This document shows positions 1-8,960 of a stretch of 64,000 nt of DNA, in pieces. The stretch is from Photobacterium piscicola (GTDB lineage Bacteria; Pseudomonadota; Gammaproteobacteria; Enterobacterales; Vibrionaceae). The position numbers were made by a program, and so were the translations under genes. A model generated the notes under the pieces. It was given only the letters and a program-made list of their open reading frames with translations. It did not search any database and was not told the DNA's origin. Every line of letters begins with the position of its first letter. The first letter of the stretch is position 1. Location: the NCBI RefSeq assembly GCF_900166965.1, contig NZ_FUZI01000001.1:1-64000 (forward strand), read 5' to 3'.

Positions 1-205
1 CCAACAACCACAGCCAACAACCACAGCCAACAACCACAGCCAACAACCACAGCCAACAACCACAGCCAACAACCACAGCCAACAACCACAGCCAACAACC
101 ACAGCCAACAACCACAGCCAACAACCATAGCTAACAACATAGCTAACAACCATAGCTAACAACCATAGCTAACAACCATAGCTAACAACCATAGCTAACA
201 ATAAG
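1..205. repeat. 13-bp tandem repeat array (truncated by window start)
   Basis: The unit is CCAACAACCACAG. It is repeated about nine times exactly from base 1, followed by one CCAACAACCATAG, one 12-base copy lacking a C, and four CTAACAACCATAG copies ending near 194, then a partial unit. The array starts at the window edge, so its full length is unknown. Thirteen is not a multiple of three and no long reading frame crosses it, so it is most likely non-coding. The two unit types are sorted along the array, which suggests copy-number growth by slippage or unequal exchange. Confidence 0.95.
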
Positions 206-288
206 GGGAGTTGGGATAATAAATAAAAAGTATATAGAAAAATATAATATGCAGCAAATTGCTTATTTGTGCGTTGGGGGGATAATCA

Positions 289-423
289 TTTACACTGTAA
301 ATACACCAGGAGGATAGTTTTGTGTCTGAGGTGAAATTGGAATTTACACTGTAAAGTGATAAAAGGAAAAGTCTATTTACAGTGTAAATAGACTTCATCT
401 GTGGTTTGAATTTACAGTGTAAA
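289..423. repeat. four dispersed copies of a 13-bp palindrome
   Basis: TTTACACTGTAAA or its reverse complement TTTACAGTGTAAA occurs at 289-301, 343-355, 376-388 and 411-423. The spacings are 54, 33 and 35 bases. The first two copies have central C and the last two central G, so they read as two in each orientation. The cluster lies just beyond the 3' end of the LapD-like gene. It could be a set of protein-binding sites or a set of hairpins. I do not recognise it as a known site. Confidence 0.85.
361..395 (-). terminator. possible terminator of the LapD-like gene
   Basis: The third palindrome copy sits in a perfect 27-base dyad (369-395, centre 382). On the minus strand it is followed by TTTTCCTTTTAT, which resembles a U tract. 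It begins about 33 bases after the stop codon of the LapD-like gene. The stem is AT-rich and the palindrome is part of a repeated set, so terminator function is uncertain. Confidence 0.4.
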
Positions 424-427
424 TGAT

Positions 428-2365
428 TTATGCAGGTTGAGTGTGTTTATCCGTGATAAATCCTTGATAGCCACCAACAAATAATTCAGATAGCCGCTCT
501 AATTGAGTTTCTGTTTCTACTCGTGTTGCGATCACTTTAATATTAAGACTGTGTGCAGTTCTACAAATTGAAGATAATACAGTTGATTTAGTTTGATCAT
601 TCAGTTGGTGGGTGTAGACGTAATCGATTTTTACGTAATTAGGTTGTAATTCTTTTAGGTAGGTTAAAGATTGAAAATTACGACCGTAGTTATCAATACC
701 AAAACCAAACCCGTATTTACGAATAATAGAGCATAAAATACCAGCCGCATCTGTATGCCTGATACAGCTTATTTCTTGAATTTCAAAAAATAACCGAGAG
801 CTGAGTAATGTGTTTTTTTGTAATAAATTATCTAACCACCTAATAAAGCTTGGATCGTTAATACAGCTGTTGGTGATATTTATGGCGAAAGGACCACTTG
901 TCCTATCGCCATTTAATTTATTTATGATCGTAACAATAACGTGTCTGTCAAACCAACTACCTATTTTTAAGTCTTCTATCGCACCTAAGAACATACCTGC
1001 TGAATAGTAGTTATTGTTTTTCTTAATGGCGGTAAATACTTCATAATGATAATTGATACCATTTGATAGGGTGGCTGGTTGATATTTGTAAGTAAATAAG
1101 TCTTCACTGATGGCTTCTTCAAGTAATGCTTTCCATTGTTGCTTACCTAATGTGGTTTGATTATTTATATCTTTGATTATTGCCACTGATTCATGAGGCA
1201 TTATTTTGGCTTGAGTTAATGCATTATCTAGCTGGGTTAATATCTGACTTGGCGTACTTTTGTTGTTATTGAAGACTAAACCAATAGCAACATTGTCATT
1301 AATGGTGTTAGTACTTAAGTCATTAAAGACGTTTATTAATGATTTACTATAAAGCGTAAGTTTTTCAATGGATATATTAGGGATAAGAACTGCAAATTCA
1401 TCTTTAGATAAGCGAGCAAGTGTTGCATCGTTAAAGATTAAAACTTCATTTAATCGTGTTGCTATTGTTTTGACTAATTCATCACCTTGTTTGAAACCTT
1501 CATTTTGATAGCACTCATTAATTAAATCTGTTTGAATTAATCCTAAACCACCTTTATGTGATTCATTCAGCCATGAACTGAGTTGATGAATAAAGAAACT
1601 ACGGTTCCCAAGCCCTGAAATAGTATCAAGATAAGCTTGTTGCCTTAATTTCATTGCTTCATCTGCTTGGTTTTTAAAGTTTGTGTCTAATTGATAACAA
1701 ATTTTATTAAAAGATCGCACAATAATGGCTAAATCTGATTCATTCGGTATTGATAGTGGTGCTTGATTTAAATTATCTATTGTTTTAGCGCGGGCAGTTA
1801 ACCGAGCTAATGCCGAGAAGTTCTTTAAACAAATAACATAAACTAACAAACTTGAGATAAGCGCAATCAGTATATTTGATAATACGGTTCGCGTGCTTAT
1901 TTGCCATAATTGTTGGTAATTAAGTATGGGTTGTACTGTTATTGTTAATAAACCAAGCGATTGCTTTTCATGTTCAATTATTCGTTGTTCCGTATGGGAT
2001 GGAATCGTAAAAATATATTGAAACCAAGCTGGTGAATGAATCGGCGATATAACGTTATCTTGACGGATAAGTTGGCGCGCATCGGCAGATGTCAGGTTTA
2101 TTTGGCTATAGCTATCATTTGAAAACAGATGATTAACAATGGCTAATAATTTTTTTTCTTGAGTATTTGACATCATTGGAACATTTAGCTTTGTAAGAGC
2201 TTGAGGTAGTATAACTAAGGCTCTATTAATATCTGTTTGTGATGCGACGATATGTTGATGTTTTAATGTGGAATAGCTTGAATAAAGTTGTTGTGCAGTC
2301 ACTGCGCTAACAACTGAGCAAACTAACACGGTTAGGCTAATAACTTGTCGTTTGAAAAGTGTCAT
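428..2365 (-). CDS. LapD-like membrane protein with degenerate GGDEF and EAL domains
   Basis: A 645-residue inner-membrane protein. An N-terminal membrane segment (about 8-25) precedes a periplasmic region to about 155, a second membrane segment (157-178), a HAMP-like linker, a GGDEF domain (about 245-400) and an EAL domain (about 405-640). The GGDEF signature is replaced by SKDEF (in ARLSKDEFAVL) and the EAL signature by YEVF. Both domains are therefore probably catalytically inactive and the protein probably binds c-di-GMP. The layout matches the LapD family, which senses c-di-GMP and sequesters the periplasmic protease LapG to retain surface adhesins. No lapG or adhesin gene adjoins it here, so the partner is inferred from the family only. 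Confidence 0.75.
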   Translation of the reverse strand: MTLFKRQVISLTVLVCSVVSAVTAQQLYSSYSTLKHQHIVASQTDINRALVILPQALTKLNVPMMSNTQEKKLLAIVNHLFSNDSYSQINLTSADARQLIRQDNVISPIHSPAWFQYIFTIPSHTEQRIIEHEKQSLGLLTITVQPILNYQQLWQISTRTVLSNILIALISSLLVYVICLKNFSALARLTARAKTIDNLNQAPLSIPNESDLAIIVRSFNKICYQLDTNFKNQADEAMKLRQQAYLDTISGLGNRSFFIHQLSSWLNESHKGGLGLIQTDLINECYQNEGFKQGDELVKTIATRLNEVLIFNDATLARLSKDEFAVLIPNISIEKLTLYSKSLINVFNDLSTNTINDNVAIGLVFNNNKSTPSQILTQLDNALTQAKIMPHESVAIIKDINNQTTLGKQQWKALLEEAISEDLFTYKYQPATLSNGINYHYEVFTAIKKNNNYYSAGMFLGAIEDLKIGSWFDRHVIVTIINKLNGDRTSGPFAINITNSCINDPSFIRWLDNLLQKNTLLSSRLFFEIQEISCIRHTDAAGILCSIIRKYGFGFGIDNYGRNFQSLTYLKELQPNYVKIDYVYTHQLNDQTKSTVLSSICRTAHSLNIKVIATRVETETQLERLSELFVGGYQGFITDKHTQPA

Positions 2366-2634
2366 AATTTGAGCACCAAAAAAAAGTTAAGTGCAGCACT
2401 CAGCGAGTAAACAGTTGATAAAGAGATGCTGAATAAGAAGATATCTATTTGATATAATTTATCAAAACTAATCGATATGCAGTTGATTGTTTGTCAACTA
2501 AAGTTCTTTTTCGCTAAATGTGTCTATTTCTTTATGCAATAAATATCCGTTTGCAATCTAGAAGTGTTTTTTGTTCAATTATTTATGATGACGTAACGAT
2601 TTATTATTAAGTATTTTAAAGTAGGAGAGAGAAA

Positions 2635-3273
2635 ATGGACTTAAGTGATATTCGCCGAGAATATACCAAAGGTGGTTTACGTCGCGATGATTTACCAACT
2701 GACCCCCTCGATTTATTTAATAAGTGGCTTCAACAAGCTGTTGCTGCCAACTTACCTGATCCGACTGCAATGACGATTGCGACGGTAAATGCTGACGGTC
2801 AACCATTTCAACGGATTGTTTTATTAAAAGATGTCGATAATGAAGGTTTCATATTCTATACAAATTTAAGTAGCCGTAAGGCTGAACAATTGCATCTAAA
2901 TAATAGAATCAGTTTACATTTTCCCTGGCATATACTTGAGCGCCAAGTCCACGTTACTGGCTATGTAGAGCAACTATCAACACTTGAAGTAATGAAGTAT
3001 TTTTCAAGTCGTCCAAAAGAAAGTCAAATAGCCGCTTGGGCGAGTAAACAAAGCTCTCGTTTGTCTGCACGTCAGGCTTTAGAAGGTAAGTTTTTTGAAT
3101 TAAAGCAGAAGTTTTCGGCGGGGGAAGTTCCTCTTCCTAGTTTCTGGGGCGGATATAGAGTTAAATTCCAAACGATTGAATTTTGGCAAGGTGGTAAACA
3201 TCGTTTACATGACCGTTTCATATATTCCCGTCATCAAGATAATGATTGGAATATTGAACGTTTAGCGCCATAA
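2635..3273 (+). CDS. pdxH: pyridoxamine 5'-phosphate oxidase
   Basis: A 212-residue protein of normal PdxH length. PdxH is an FMN enzyme that oxidises pyridoxine or pyridoxamine 5'-phosphate to pyridoxal 5'-phosphate. The N-terminal [16 protein letters not shown], central [18 protein letters not shown] and SSRKAEQL segments and the C-terminal [12 protein letters not shown] and ERLAP end are family hallmarks. AGGAGAG lies about eight bases before the ATG. The gene stands alone, with a convergent regulator downstream and a shared hairpin between them. Confidence 0.96.
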   Translation: MDLSDIRREYTKGGLRRDDLPTDPLDLFNKWLQQAVAANLPDPTAMTIATVNADGQPFQRIVLLKDVDNEGFIFYTNLSSRKAEQLHLNNRISLHFPWHILERQVHVTGYVEQLSTLEVMKYFSSRPKESQIAAWASKQSSRLSARQALEGKFFELKQKFSAGEVPLPSFWGGYRVKFQTIEFWQGGKHRLHDRFIYSRHQDNDWNIERLAP

Positions 3274-3280
3274 GCTAATG

Positions 3281-3316
3281 AATTAGCAGAGTAATCTATA
3301 CTCTGCTAATTTTATT
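3281..3316. terminator. bidirectional terminator between pdxH and the PAS-LuxR gene
   Basis: AATTAGCAGAG (3281-3291) pairs with CTCTGCTAATT (3301-3311) across a nine-base loop. T-rich sequence follows the stem on the plus strand and the stem starts about eight bases after pdxH. The convergent gene ends at 3315, so the hairpin can serve both transcripts. Confidence 0.8.
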
Positions 3317-4025
3317 AATATTCACGTAATATGATAGATTGTTGTGTCTTCAACATACTTTCTGGAATATGAGAACCAAAGCCAGCATCAAGCGCTAATT
3401 CAATTAACTCACCTTTTGAATTAGCATTGAATTTATCTCGTAGGCGAACAACATAGTTTTCTACTGTTTTTACGGCTAATTGTAATGTTTTAGAGATATA
3501 TTGTGGTTTCTTACCGTACAGCAGTAAAAATAACACTTCTGATTCGCGGGTATTCAATAAAATATTTACGGGGTGATGATTGAAATGATGACTTTTTTCT
3601 TGCTGCTTAATCGCGTCAGTTCGACAGAGCCAATGTCCAATTTCAAGTAGAGATGTATCTTTTAGTTCTATGCCTGAGAAAATGGTACCAATAATTTTAT
3701 TATTATTGTCTCGCCATGCCGTTTTTGTAAATAAATGTGCTCGCCAAGACCCATCCGCATAAGGATGTATATCAAGAATGCGTAACCGTTTTTCGGTCGT
3801 CATTACTTGCAAGTCTTGTTGCTGAAAGATATATGCATATTTAGCGCTTAAATGGGGGATATCAAAATCCGTGAAGCCAATACAATCAAGTGGGTTTTTA
3901 AATCCTATGATTTTGGAGTATTCCTCATTTACATAAACAAAAACTGAATTTATATCTTTACAACCCCAACAACCAGGTAATTGGTTTAATATATCTAATG
4001 AGGGGTGAGTACTGTGAGTGTCCAT
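3315..4025 (-). CDS. PAS domain plus LuxR-type HTH transcriptional regulator
   Basis: A 236-residue protein. The N-terminal half (about 10-130) reads as a PAS sensor domain (GCWGCKDINSVFVYVNEEYS, then the FTDFDIP region). The C-terminal part (about 160-220) is a LuxR/FixJ-type helix-turn-helix with the pattern RESEVLFLLLYGKKPQYIS...TVENYVVRLRDKF. No receiver domain or kinase neighbour is seen, so it is probably a one-component regulator of unknown signal and targets. Convergent with pdxH. Confidence 0.8.
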   Translation of the reverse strand: MDTHSTHPSLDILNQLPGCWGCKDINSVFVYVNEEYSKIIGFKNPLDCIGFTDFDIPHLSAKYAYIFQQQDLQVMTTEKRLRILDIHPYADGSWRAHLFTKTAWRDNNNKIIGTIFSGIELKDTSLLEIGHWLCRTDAIKQQEKSHHFNHHPVNILLNTRESEVLFLLLYGKKPQYISKTLQLAVKTVENYVVRLRDKFNANSKGELIELALDAGFGSHIPESMLKTQQSIILREY

Positions 4026-4144
4026 TTCTTATGAGCTTTATGTCTATTATTAATAGTAATTTTCGTTAATTGTAATGAGTTTATTACATTGGGTAAATCT
4101 ATATAGTATGTAATGCTCAATTTATAAGCGAAAATTTATTGAAT

Positions 4145-4171
4145 AAAAAAAAGCCGATCATAGAGATCGGC
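4145..4171 (-). terminator. rho-independent terminator (minus strand)
   Basis: GCCGATC (4153-4159) pairs with GATCGGC (4165-4171) over a five-base loop. On the minus strand the stem is followed by a run of about eight T. It is the likely terminator of the transcript from the YhbP-like gene at 4428-4859, about 260 bases further up that strand. Confidence 0.8.
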
Positions 4172-4427
4172 AAAAACAAGACGTTGACTCCTAAGAGTAT
4201 AATCCTGTACGACGTGTAGAAGAGATAATCAATAAGTGTTGTAATTTGATATCACATATTACAACCCTTATCGATTTTATCCTTACGGATAATTATTAAT
4301 ATCTCCCCAGTGCTGGGTGAAATATTAATGTAGCAACTATATCTAAGCCGTTGATAACAAAATAGGGGGGAAATCACCCGTTGACATTTGTTAATTGTAT
4401 TGATACGCGTCCGTGATTGTATGTTAT

Positions 4428-4859
4428 TTAAGTCATTTGAGGGGGCCAAATGAGCTTTTTACCAAAGCCTAAACTATTGTCAGTCATCTTCAGCATCGTC
4501 AATTTTATTTCCCAAATTGGTGCTGAAATAAATTTTGCTGTAGGAAAAATATTGTAATAAAGATTCTTTGCTCGCTTTTCTTCTTTATTTGTTAGTTTTT
4601 CTATATAACCTTTAAATTGGATACCTTTTATATCAATTATATTCTTTGGCTGAGGTGCTATTGTGCCAACGATATTCTTATTTAGTATCATTAATTGACT
4701 GTGATGGCTTTCTTCACTTGTCATAATAAATAGAGACATTTTATTTGAATCAAAAATATAATAACAATGAGCACACCATAAGTCAGACGGACTATTTGTG
4801 CATAGCGTTAATAAATAATTATTTTTTATAAAATCACATATATGTTTGGTTTCATTCAC
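4428..4859 (-). CDS. YhbP/UPF0306-like flavin-binding split-barrel protein
   Basis: A 143-residue protein that follows the E. coli YhbP pattern along its whole length: DLWCAHCYYIFD, a MTSEESHHSQL segment, GIQFKGYIEKL, then SAPIWEIKL and the ending TDNSLGFGKKLIWP. The family belongs to the pyridoxamine-phosphate-oxidase-like split barrel fold, but the biochemical role is not established. A terminator lies about 260 bases downstream. The 65-codon frame overlapping its end (4252-4449) has no recognisable content and is not called. Confidence 0.8.
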   Translation of the reverse strand: MNETKHICDFIKNNYLLTLCTNSPSDLWCAHCYYIFDSNKMSLFIMTSEESHHSQLMILNKNIVGTIAPQPKNIIDIKGIQFKGYIEKLTNKEEKRAKNLYYNIFPTAKFISAPIWEIKLTMLKMTDNSLGFGKKLIWPPQMT

Positions 4860-5321
4860 TATATACCTCGGCCTATTGATTAAATTAAAATATTAGGAAA
4901 AAGAAATATTTTTTAATTTATTTACACTAATAAAAATGAATAATTATACATAATTGACTTTATCGTTTATTTCACCAGAGGGCAATAATCCTTCTTCTCC
5001 GTGAATGGAACGATGATCAAGGCTTTGATAAGTGTTTTGAAGGAAGATTGTGTTTGTTTTTCTTAACGTATTGTTTATTAAAGATTTATTATTATGTTTA
5101 TGTGGCACTAGTGTCAATAAATGACTATTTTACAATGTGCTAATCATATATTGAACGGGTTATTTTAATTGAAGTAACATTCTCCGTAAAAAATCCCATC
5201 TTGATCATCGTTCTGTTGCTGAGGTTATGAGCTTTTTCTTAAAAATAAGACAATGAATGACTAATGAGACAATAAAATCATAAGTAATAAAGTTGTTATT
5301 TAAGAAATAAGAGGCAAAATT
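4860..5321. other. 462-base intergenic region with a 14-base inverted repeat
   Basis: AT-rich upstream region of two divergent genes. GAACGATGATCAAG at 5008-5021 has its exact reverse complement at 5200-5213. TTCTCCGT also recurs near both arms (about 4996 and 5180). I see no gene here. The spacing of about 180 bases is too long for a terminator. The repeats could be ends of a decayed small element or paired operators. Confidence 0.5.
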
Positions 5322-5750
5322 ATGTTGAAGTATCTACGTGATTTTTCTGTTTTTTTTATATTAAATATAACCAGTTATACTGTTTTAGCATCAATTTCTC
5401 ATGATGTGGTTTTAACAAAAACCGTTACCAATATTACGCAGCAGAGTGAAGCATCAACATTGATTGATGCCAAGCCTGGTGATGTAATTGAATACAATAT
5501 TTATGTCGCTAACAGTACCTATAGTGCTATTTCTAATATTAATATTTCTGCTTCTGTCCCTCATTTTACCACTTTAGCTACTGCTATTGATTGCAATGAT
5601 GGCAATTTACCGTCTGCGCTAAGTTGCCAAATCTCGACGCCTGATGGTGTTAATGATTATGGATATCAAGGCGGCATTATTTGGCAATTATCTGGCAAGC
5701 TTGAGGCTGGTGTTACGGCTCATGTCAGCTATCAAGTAACGATTAAATAA
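5322..5750 (+). CDS. secreted DUF11-domain protein
   Basis: A 142-residue protein with an N-terminal signal peptide (hydrophobic FSVFFILNITSYTVLAS, cleavage near residue 24). The rest looks like one DUF11-type beta-sandwich module: VLTKTVTN, then AKPGDVIEYNIYVANST, NINISASVPHFTTL and a closing VSYQVTIK strand. Such domains usually occur in repeats in large cell-surface proteins, and a single free copy is small for the family. It is probably periplasmic or exported. Function unknown. It is convergent with the ferritin-like gene and I see no clear terminator between them. Confidence 0.65.
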   Translation: MLKYLRDFSVFFILNITSYTVLASISHDVVLTKTVTNITQQSEASTLIDAKPGDVIEYNIYVANSTYSAISNINISASVPHFTTLATAIDCNDGNLPSALSCQISTPDGVNDYGYQGGIIWQLSGKLEAGVTAHVSYQVTIK

Positions 5751-5791
5751 TTGAGCCTCTGTTATTTACCGTATAGCAAATTATGTTCTCG

Positions 5792-6253
5792 TTATAGCGT
5801 ATGATTATCAATAAAGTGCTGTAATATTTGTAGGCTATTCGGTGAATGGGCTTGTTCTGCAACTAAAAAATCATAAATAGCATTTTCATGGTCAGCAATT
5901 AAATTAAATAATTCGTGGTATTGTTGAGCATTATCAGCTTGCTGTTGATAGCGTTGCTGGTAAGGGGCAACCCAAACAACCATCGTATCAATGAGTGCCG
6001 TCCATGGCAGGTGAATCCATTTATTAGCATCCTCTATACCTTGTTGTGCCATCTTTTGATCGTAATCTGGACATGTTATCCCTAAAGGTATTAATGCAAG
6101 TTTCAGTTCTTTAGCTGTTATAATTTCAACCTCTAATAAAGCCTGCCATTTGTTGTTATGGCGAGGGTCACTATACTGTTCAATAAATGTGGTAAAAAAA
6201 CTAATACCATAAAGCTCACCTAAGTAAGCATTGTGTAACTGATTAAGTGTCAT
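5792..6253 (-). CDS. hypothetical protein, possibly ferritin-like helical bundle
   Basis: A 153-residue protein with no signal peptide. It appears all-helical, with four long amphipathic stretches. Acidic and His residues occur in the pattern of ferritin-like proteins (GELYGISFFTTFIEQ, LLEVEIITAKEL, NLIADHENAIYDFLVAEQ). I do not recognise a specific family and the metal-ligand assignment is a guess. Two divergent or convergent neighbours give no functional context. Confidence 0.55.
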   Translation of the reverse strand: MTLNQLHNAYLGELYGISFFTTFIEQYSDPRHNNKWQALLEVEIITAKELKLALIPLGITCPDYDQKMAQQGIEDANKWIHLPWTALIDTMVVWVAPYQQRYQQQADNAQQYHELFNLIADHENAIYDFLVAEQAHSPNSLQILQHFIDNHTL

Positions 6254-6330
6254 AGTTAATCCATTATGATGAGAATTTTATCTATAATATGCTGTTTTGT
6301 GGTGAATGTTGAGTATCAAGGAGATGAGAT

Positions 6331-7008
6331 ATGGCGTTGAGTATTTTTCCATCTTGGATTGGCGGTTATGAAATTAAGCAACATATTACTAATCCTAATA
6401 TAGAAGTGGGTGATTATAGTTACTATTCAGGTTACTACCATCAACATCATTTTGAAGATCAATGCGTTCATTATTTGCTAGGGGATAAATCAAGTAATGA
6501 AGTATGGCAATCGGGTATTTTTGGTGAAGTCGATAAGCTTATTATTGGCCGTTTTTGTTCAATTGCCAGTGGGGTTGTTATTATGATGGCTGGGAATCAA
6601 GGTCATCGACATGATTGGATCTCATCATTTCCATTTGATTTTGCAGAATTTGGTGATGGGGTAAAAAGTGGCTTTGAACGAGCGGGAAATACTGTTATTG
6701 GTAATGATGTTTGGCTTGGCGCTGAATGCGTGATTATGCCGGGTGTTACTATTGGTGATGGGGCCGTGATTGGAACACGAGCAGTGATCACTAAAGATGT
6801 CGAACCATATTCGATTGTTGTTGGTAATCCAGGACGGTGCGTTAAAAAACGATTCACCTCATCACACATCAAGCAACTACTTGAAATGCAGTGGTGGTAT
6901 TGGTCACAAACACAATTGAAAGCAGCAATGGCGATAATGTGTAGTGCTGATATCGATCGTCTTTACGATTATTATATAACAATGGATAACCCGTCAATAG
7001 ATGAATAA
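6331..7008 (+). CDS. CatB-like xenobiotic O-acetyltransferase
   Basis: A 225-residue left-handed beta-helix acetyltransferase of the CatB/VatD type. The family acetylates chloramphenicol or streptogramins with acetyl-CoA as donor. Signature segments are VGDYSYYSGYYHQHHFED, IIGRFCSIASGVVIMMAGNQ, then GHRHDWISSFPF, which contains the catalytic-type His. Hexapeptide turns follow (VIGNDVWLGAECVIMPGVTI, VIGTRAVITKDVEPYSIVVG) and the C-terminus has WWYWSQTQL. GGAG lies upstream of the ATG. It stands alone with no integron or transposon signs, so it may be an intrinsic chromosomal gene. The substrate cannot be read from sequence. Confidence 0.85.
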   Translation: MALSIFPSWIGGYEIKQHITNPNIEVGDYSYYSGYYHQHHFEDQCVHYLLGDKSSNEVWQSGIFGEVDKLIIGRFCSIASGVVIMMAGNQGHRHDWISSFPFDFAEFGDGVKSGFERAGNTVIGNDVWLGAECVIMPGVTIGDGAVIGTRAVITKDVEPYSIVVGNPGRCVKKRFTSSHIKQLLEMQWWYWSQTQLKAAMAIMCSADIDRLYDYYITMDNPSIDE

Positions 7009-7500
7009 TTTGTTATTCATTATTAAAAAAGCGAATTTGTTTGTGATCGGTAATGTTTTCTTACTATTTAGTATTCGCTGCGAGAATGCATAACTGATAA
7101 CATTATTTTCATTAAGTCTATACTCTCTTCCAATTGAAATAATGTTGCTTAATATGATGCTTATTTGAACTTTTTGATTGATATGTCACATATTACTCCT
7201 AGTGAAAGCTTGGAATATGAAAAAATTCACATGTGACATTCAACTTAATTTGATTAAATGGTGCGGATTTATGCGAATTAAATCGATTTTTAGTCTTTAA
7301 ATTGATCTAAACCAGTAAAATTTAAATTTTTAAGTGGTTTTTGAAACAAAAGTTGAGACATTAAAAAAAAATTGAGTAGTATGGGTTATAACATACTTAC
7401 TGAGTTGAATGATTATTACGCGCATTGAACTGAGTAAATATAAAACTGGATGTTGTTAATAAATCCGAAATTCGCCCTTAAATATTCTGATGAGATAACC
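7009..7500. other. 492-base intergenic region upstream of ackA
   Basis: AT-rich and without a convincing gene. A short antisense frame at the ackA start is a shadow. The region presumably carries the ackA promoter. I could not pick a confident sigma-70 promoter or operator by eye. Confidence 0.4.
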
Positions 7501-8700
7501 ATGAGCAATTCTTTAGTTCTTGTAATCAATTCTGGTAGTTCTTCACTTAAATTTGCATTGATTGATACGGTAACCGGTGAAGCTACGTTAAGTGGTCTTG
7601 GTGAGTGTTTTAATCTTCCTGAAGCCGTTGTTAGTTGGAAAGTGAACGGTGAAAAGCAAGAATTCAAACTTAATGGCCTTAACGGGCATCATCAACAAGC
7701 AATTGATCGTATTGTTGCTTTAGTTGATGAACTTGGTATGAAAGACGACATCGTAACAATTGGTCACCGTGTGGTACATGGTGGAACTAAATTCAATTGT
7801 ACTGTTCATGTTGATGATCAAGTCATGGCTGATATTGAAGCGTTGAGCGATTTAGCTCCGTTACATAATCCTGCCCATGTATTAGGTATGCGAGCAGCAG
7901 CAAAAGCTTTTCCAACATTGTCACAGTTTGCAGTGTTTGATACCGCTTTCCACCAGACGATGCCAGAAAAAGCATACACCTATGCAATTTCTAAAGAAGT
8001 GTGTCAGCAATATAATATTCGTCGTTATGGTGCACATGGTACAAGCCACTATTACGTTACTCGTGAAGCGGCAAAACGCATAAATAAACCTGTTGAAGCA
8101 TCAAGCTTTATTTCAGTTCACCTTGGTAATGGCGCATCTGTATGTGTGGTTAAAAATGGTGAGAGTATTGATACTTCAATGGGTTTCACCCCGCTTGCTG
8201 GTCTTATGATGGGAACGCGTTGTGGTGATATTGATCCAAGTATTCTTGAGTATTTATTGAAGAAAGGTTGGACGCAAGAGCGTTTACATGAAGAACTAGT
8301 GAGTAACTCTGGTTTCTTAGGGGTTTCAGGTTTAACCAGCGATTGTCGTGGCATTATTGAAGCGATGGAAGCGGGTAATCATGACGCTAAACTTGCGTTT
8401 GAAGTTTTCTGTTACCGTGCGGCAAAATACATTGCTTCATACATGGTTGCATTAGATGAATTAGACGGCATTATCTTTACTGGTGGTATTGGTGAAAACT
8501 CTTTACCTGTACGCCGTGAAATTATGCGTTTATTGAAAATTTTTGGATACCGTGAAGACGTTGCTGGTAATGAAGCTGCACGTTTTGGCGCTGAAGGTAT
8601 TATTAGTCAGGAAAATACACCATTAGCAATGGTGATTCCGACCAATGAAGAGTTTGTGATTGCACAGCAATCGCTAGCACTGCTAAATGCTGAAGCATAA
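7501..8700 (+). CDS. ackA: acetate kinase
   Basis: A 399-residue enzyme that interconverts acetyl phosphate plus ADP with acetate plus ATP. It starts with VLVINSGSSSLKFALID and contains GHRVVHGG, the AVFDTAFHQTMP segment with the catalytic Asp, the HGTSHYYV and HLGNGASVC motifs and GIGENSLPVRR near the end. The reading frame opens 17 codons earlier at 7450, but the ATG at 7501 gives the family N-terminus MSNSLVLVINSG and is chosen. The usual partner gene pta does not follow. The gene is closed by a strong hairpin, so it is monocistronic here and may be a second copy. Confidence 0.95.
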   Translation: MSNSLVLVINSGSSSLKFALIDTVTGEATLSGLGECFNLPEAVVSWKVNGEKQEFKLNGLNGHHQQAIDRIVALVDELGMKDDIVTIGHRVVHGGTKFNCTVHVDDQVMADIEALSDLAPLHNPAHVLGMRAAAKAFPTLSQFAVFDTAFHQTMPEKAYTYAISKEVCQQYNIRRYGAHGTSHYYVTREAAKRINKPVEASSFISVHLGNGASVCVVKNGESIDTSMGFTPLAGLMMGTRCGDIDPSILEYLLKKGWTQERLHEELVSNSGFLGVSGLTSDCRGIIEAMEAGNHDAKLAFEVFCYRAAKYIASYMVALDELDGIIFTGGIGENSLPVRREIMRLLKIFGYREDVAGNEAARFGAEGIISQENTPLAMVIPTNEEFVIAQQSLALLNAEA

Positions 8701-8772
8701 GTAGTTGCAAACCACCTTAGACGGAACGCTAAGGTGATATTCTGAAGTGGAACGCAGAATATAGTGAACAGG

Positions 8773-8812
8773 AAAACGGCTTTGGGCATATGCTCAAAGC
8801 CGTTTTACCTTG
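8773..8812 (+). terminator. rho-independent terminator of ackA
   Basis: AAAACGGCTTTGGGC (8773-8787) pairs with the complementary arm ending at 8806 over a four-base ATAT loop, with one G-T wobble. The descending arm ends in TTTT. It lies about 70 bases after the ackA stop. Confidence 0.88.
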
Positions 8813-8960
8813 TAATGAGCATATTCATGCTCTAGTTTTTAATTCATAAATGTAAAAAGAGAAACAAATAAAAGAAAGATCAATTGTGACTATGATCACA
8901 AACATGACGGGTTTTCATCGTATACAGTGAGGGAATATTTTATGCGTTGGATAGCTGCTA

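Noticed and set aside
1..205. Repeat array as CRISPR
   Set aside because: Units are directly tandem with no unique spacers, and no cas genes are present.
195..398. 67-codon minus-strand frame overlapping the palindromes
   Set aside because: It crosses three palindrome copies, and its codons come from repeats. No Shine-Dalgarno or family features.
4252..4449. 65-codon minus-strand frame
   Set aside because: Overlaps the YhbP-like gene's 3' end, has no ribosome site, and its composition is unlike a protein.
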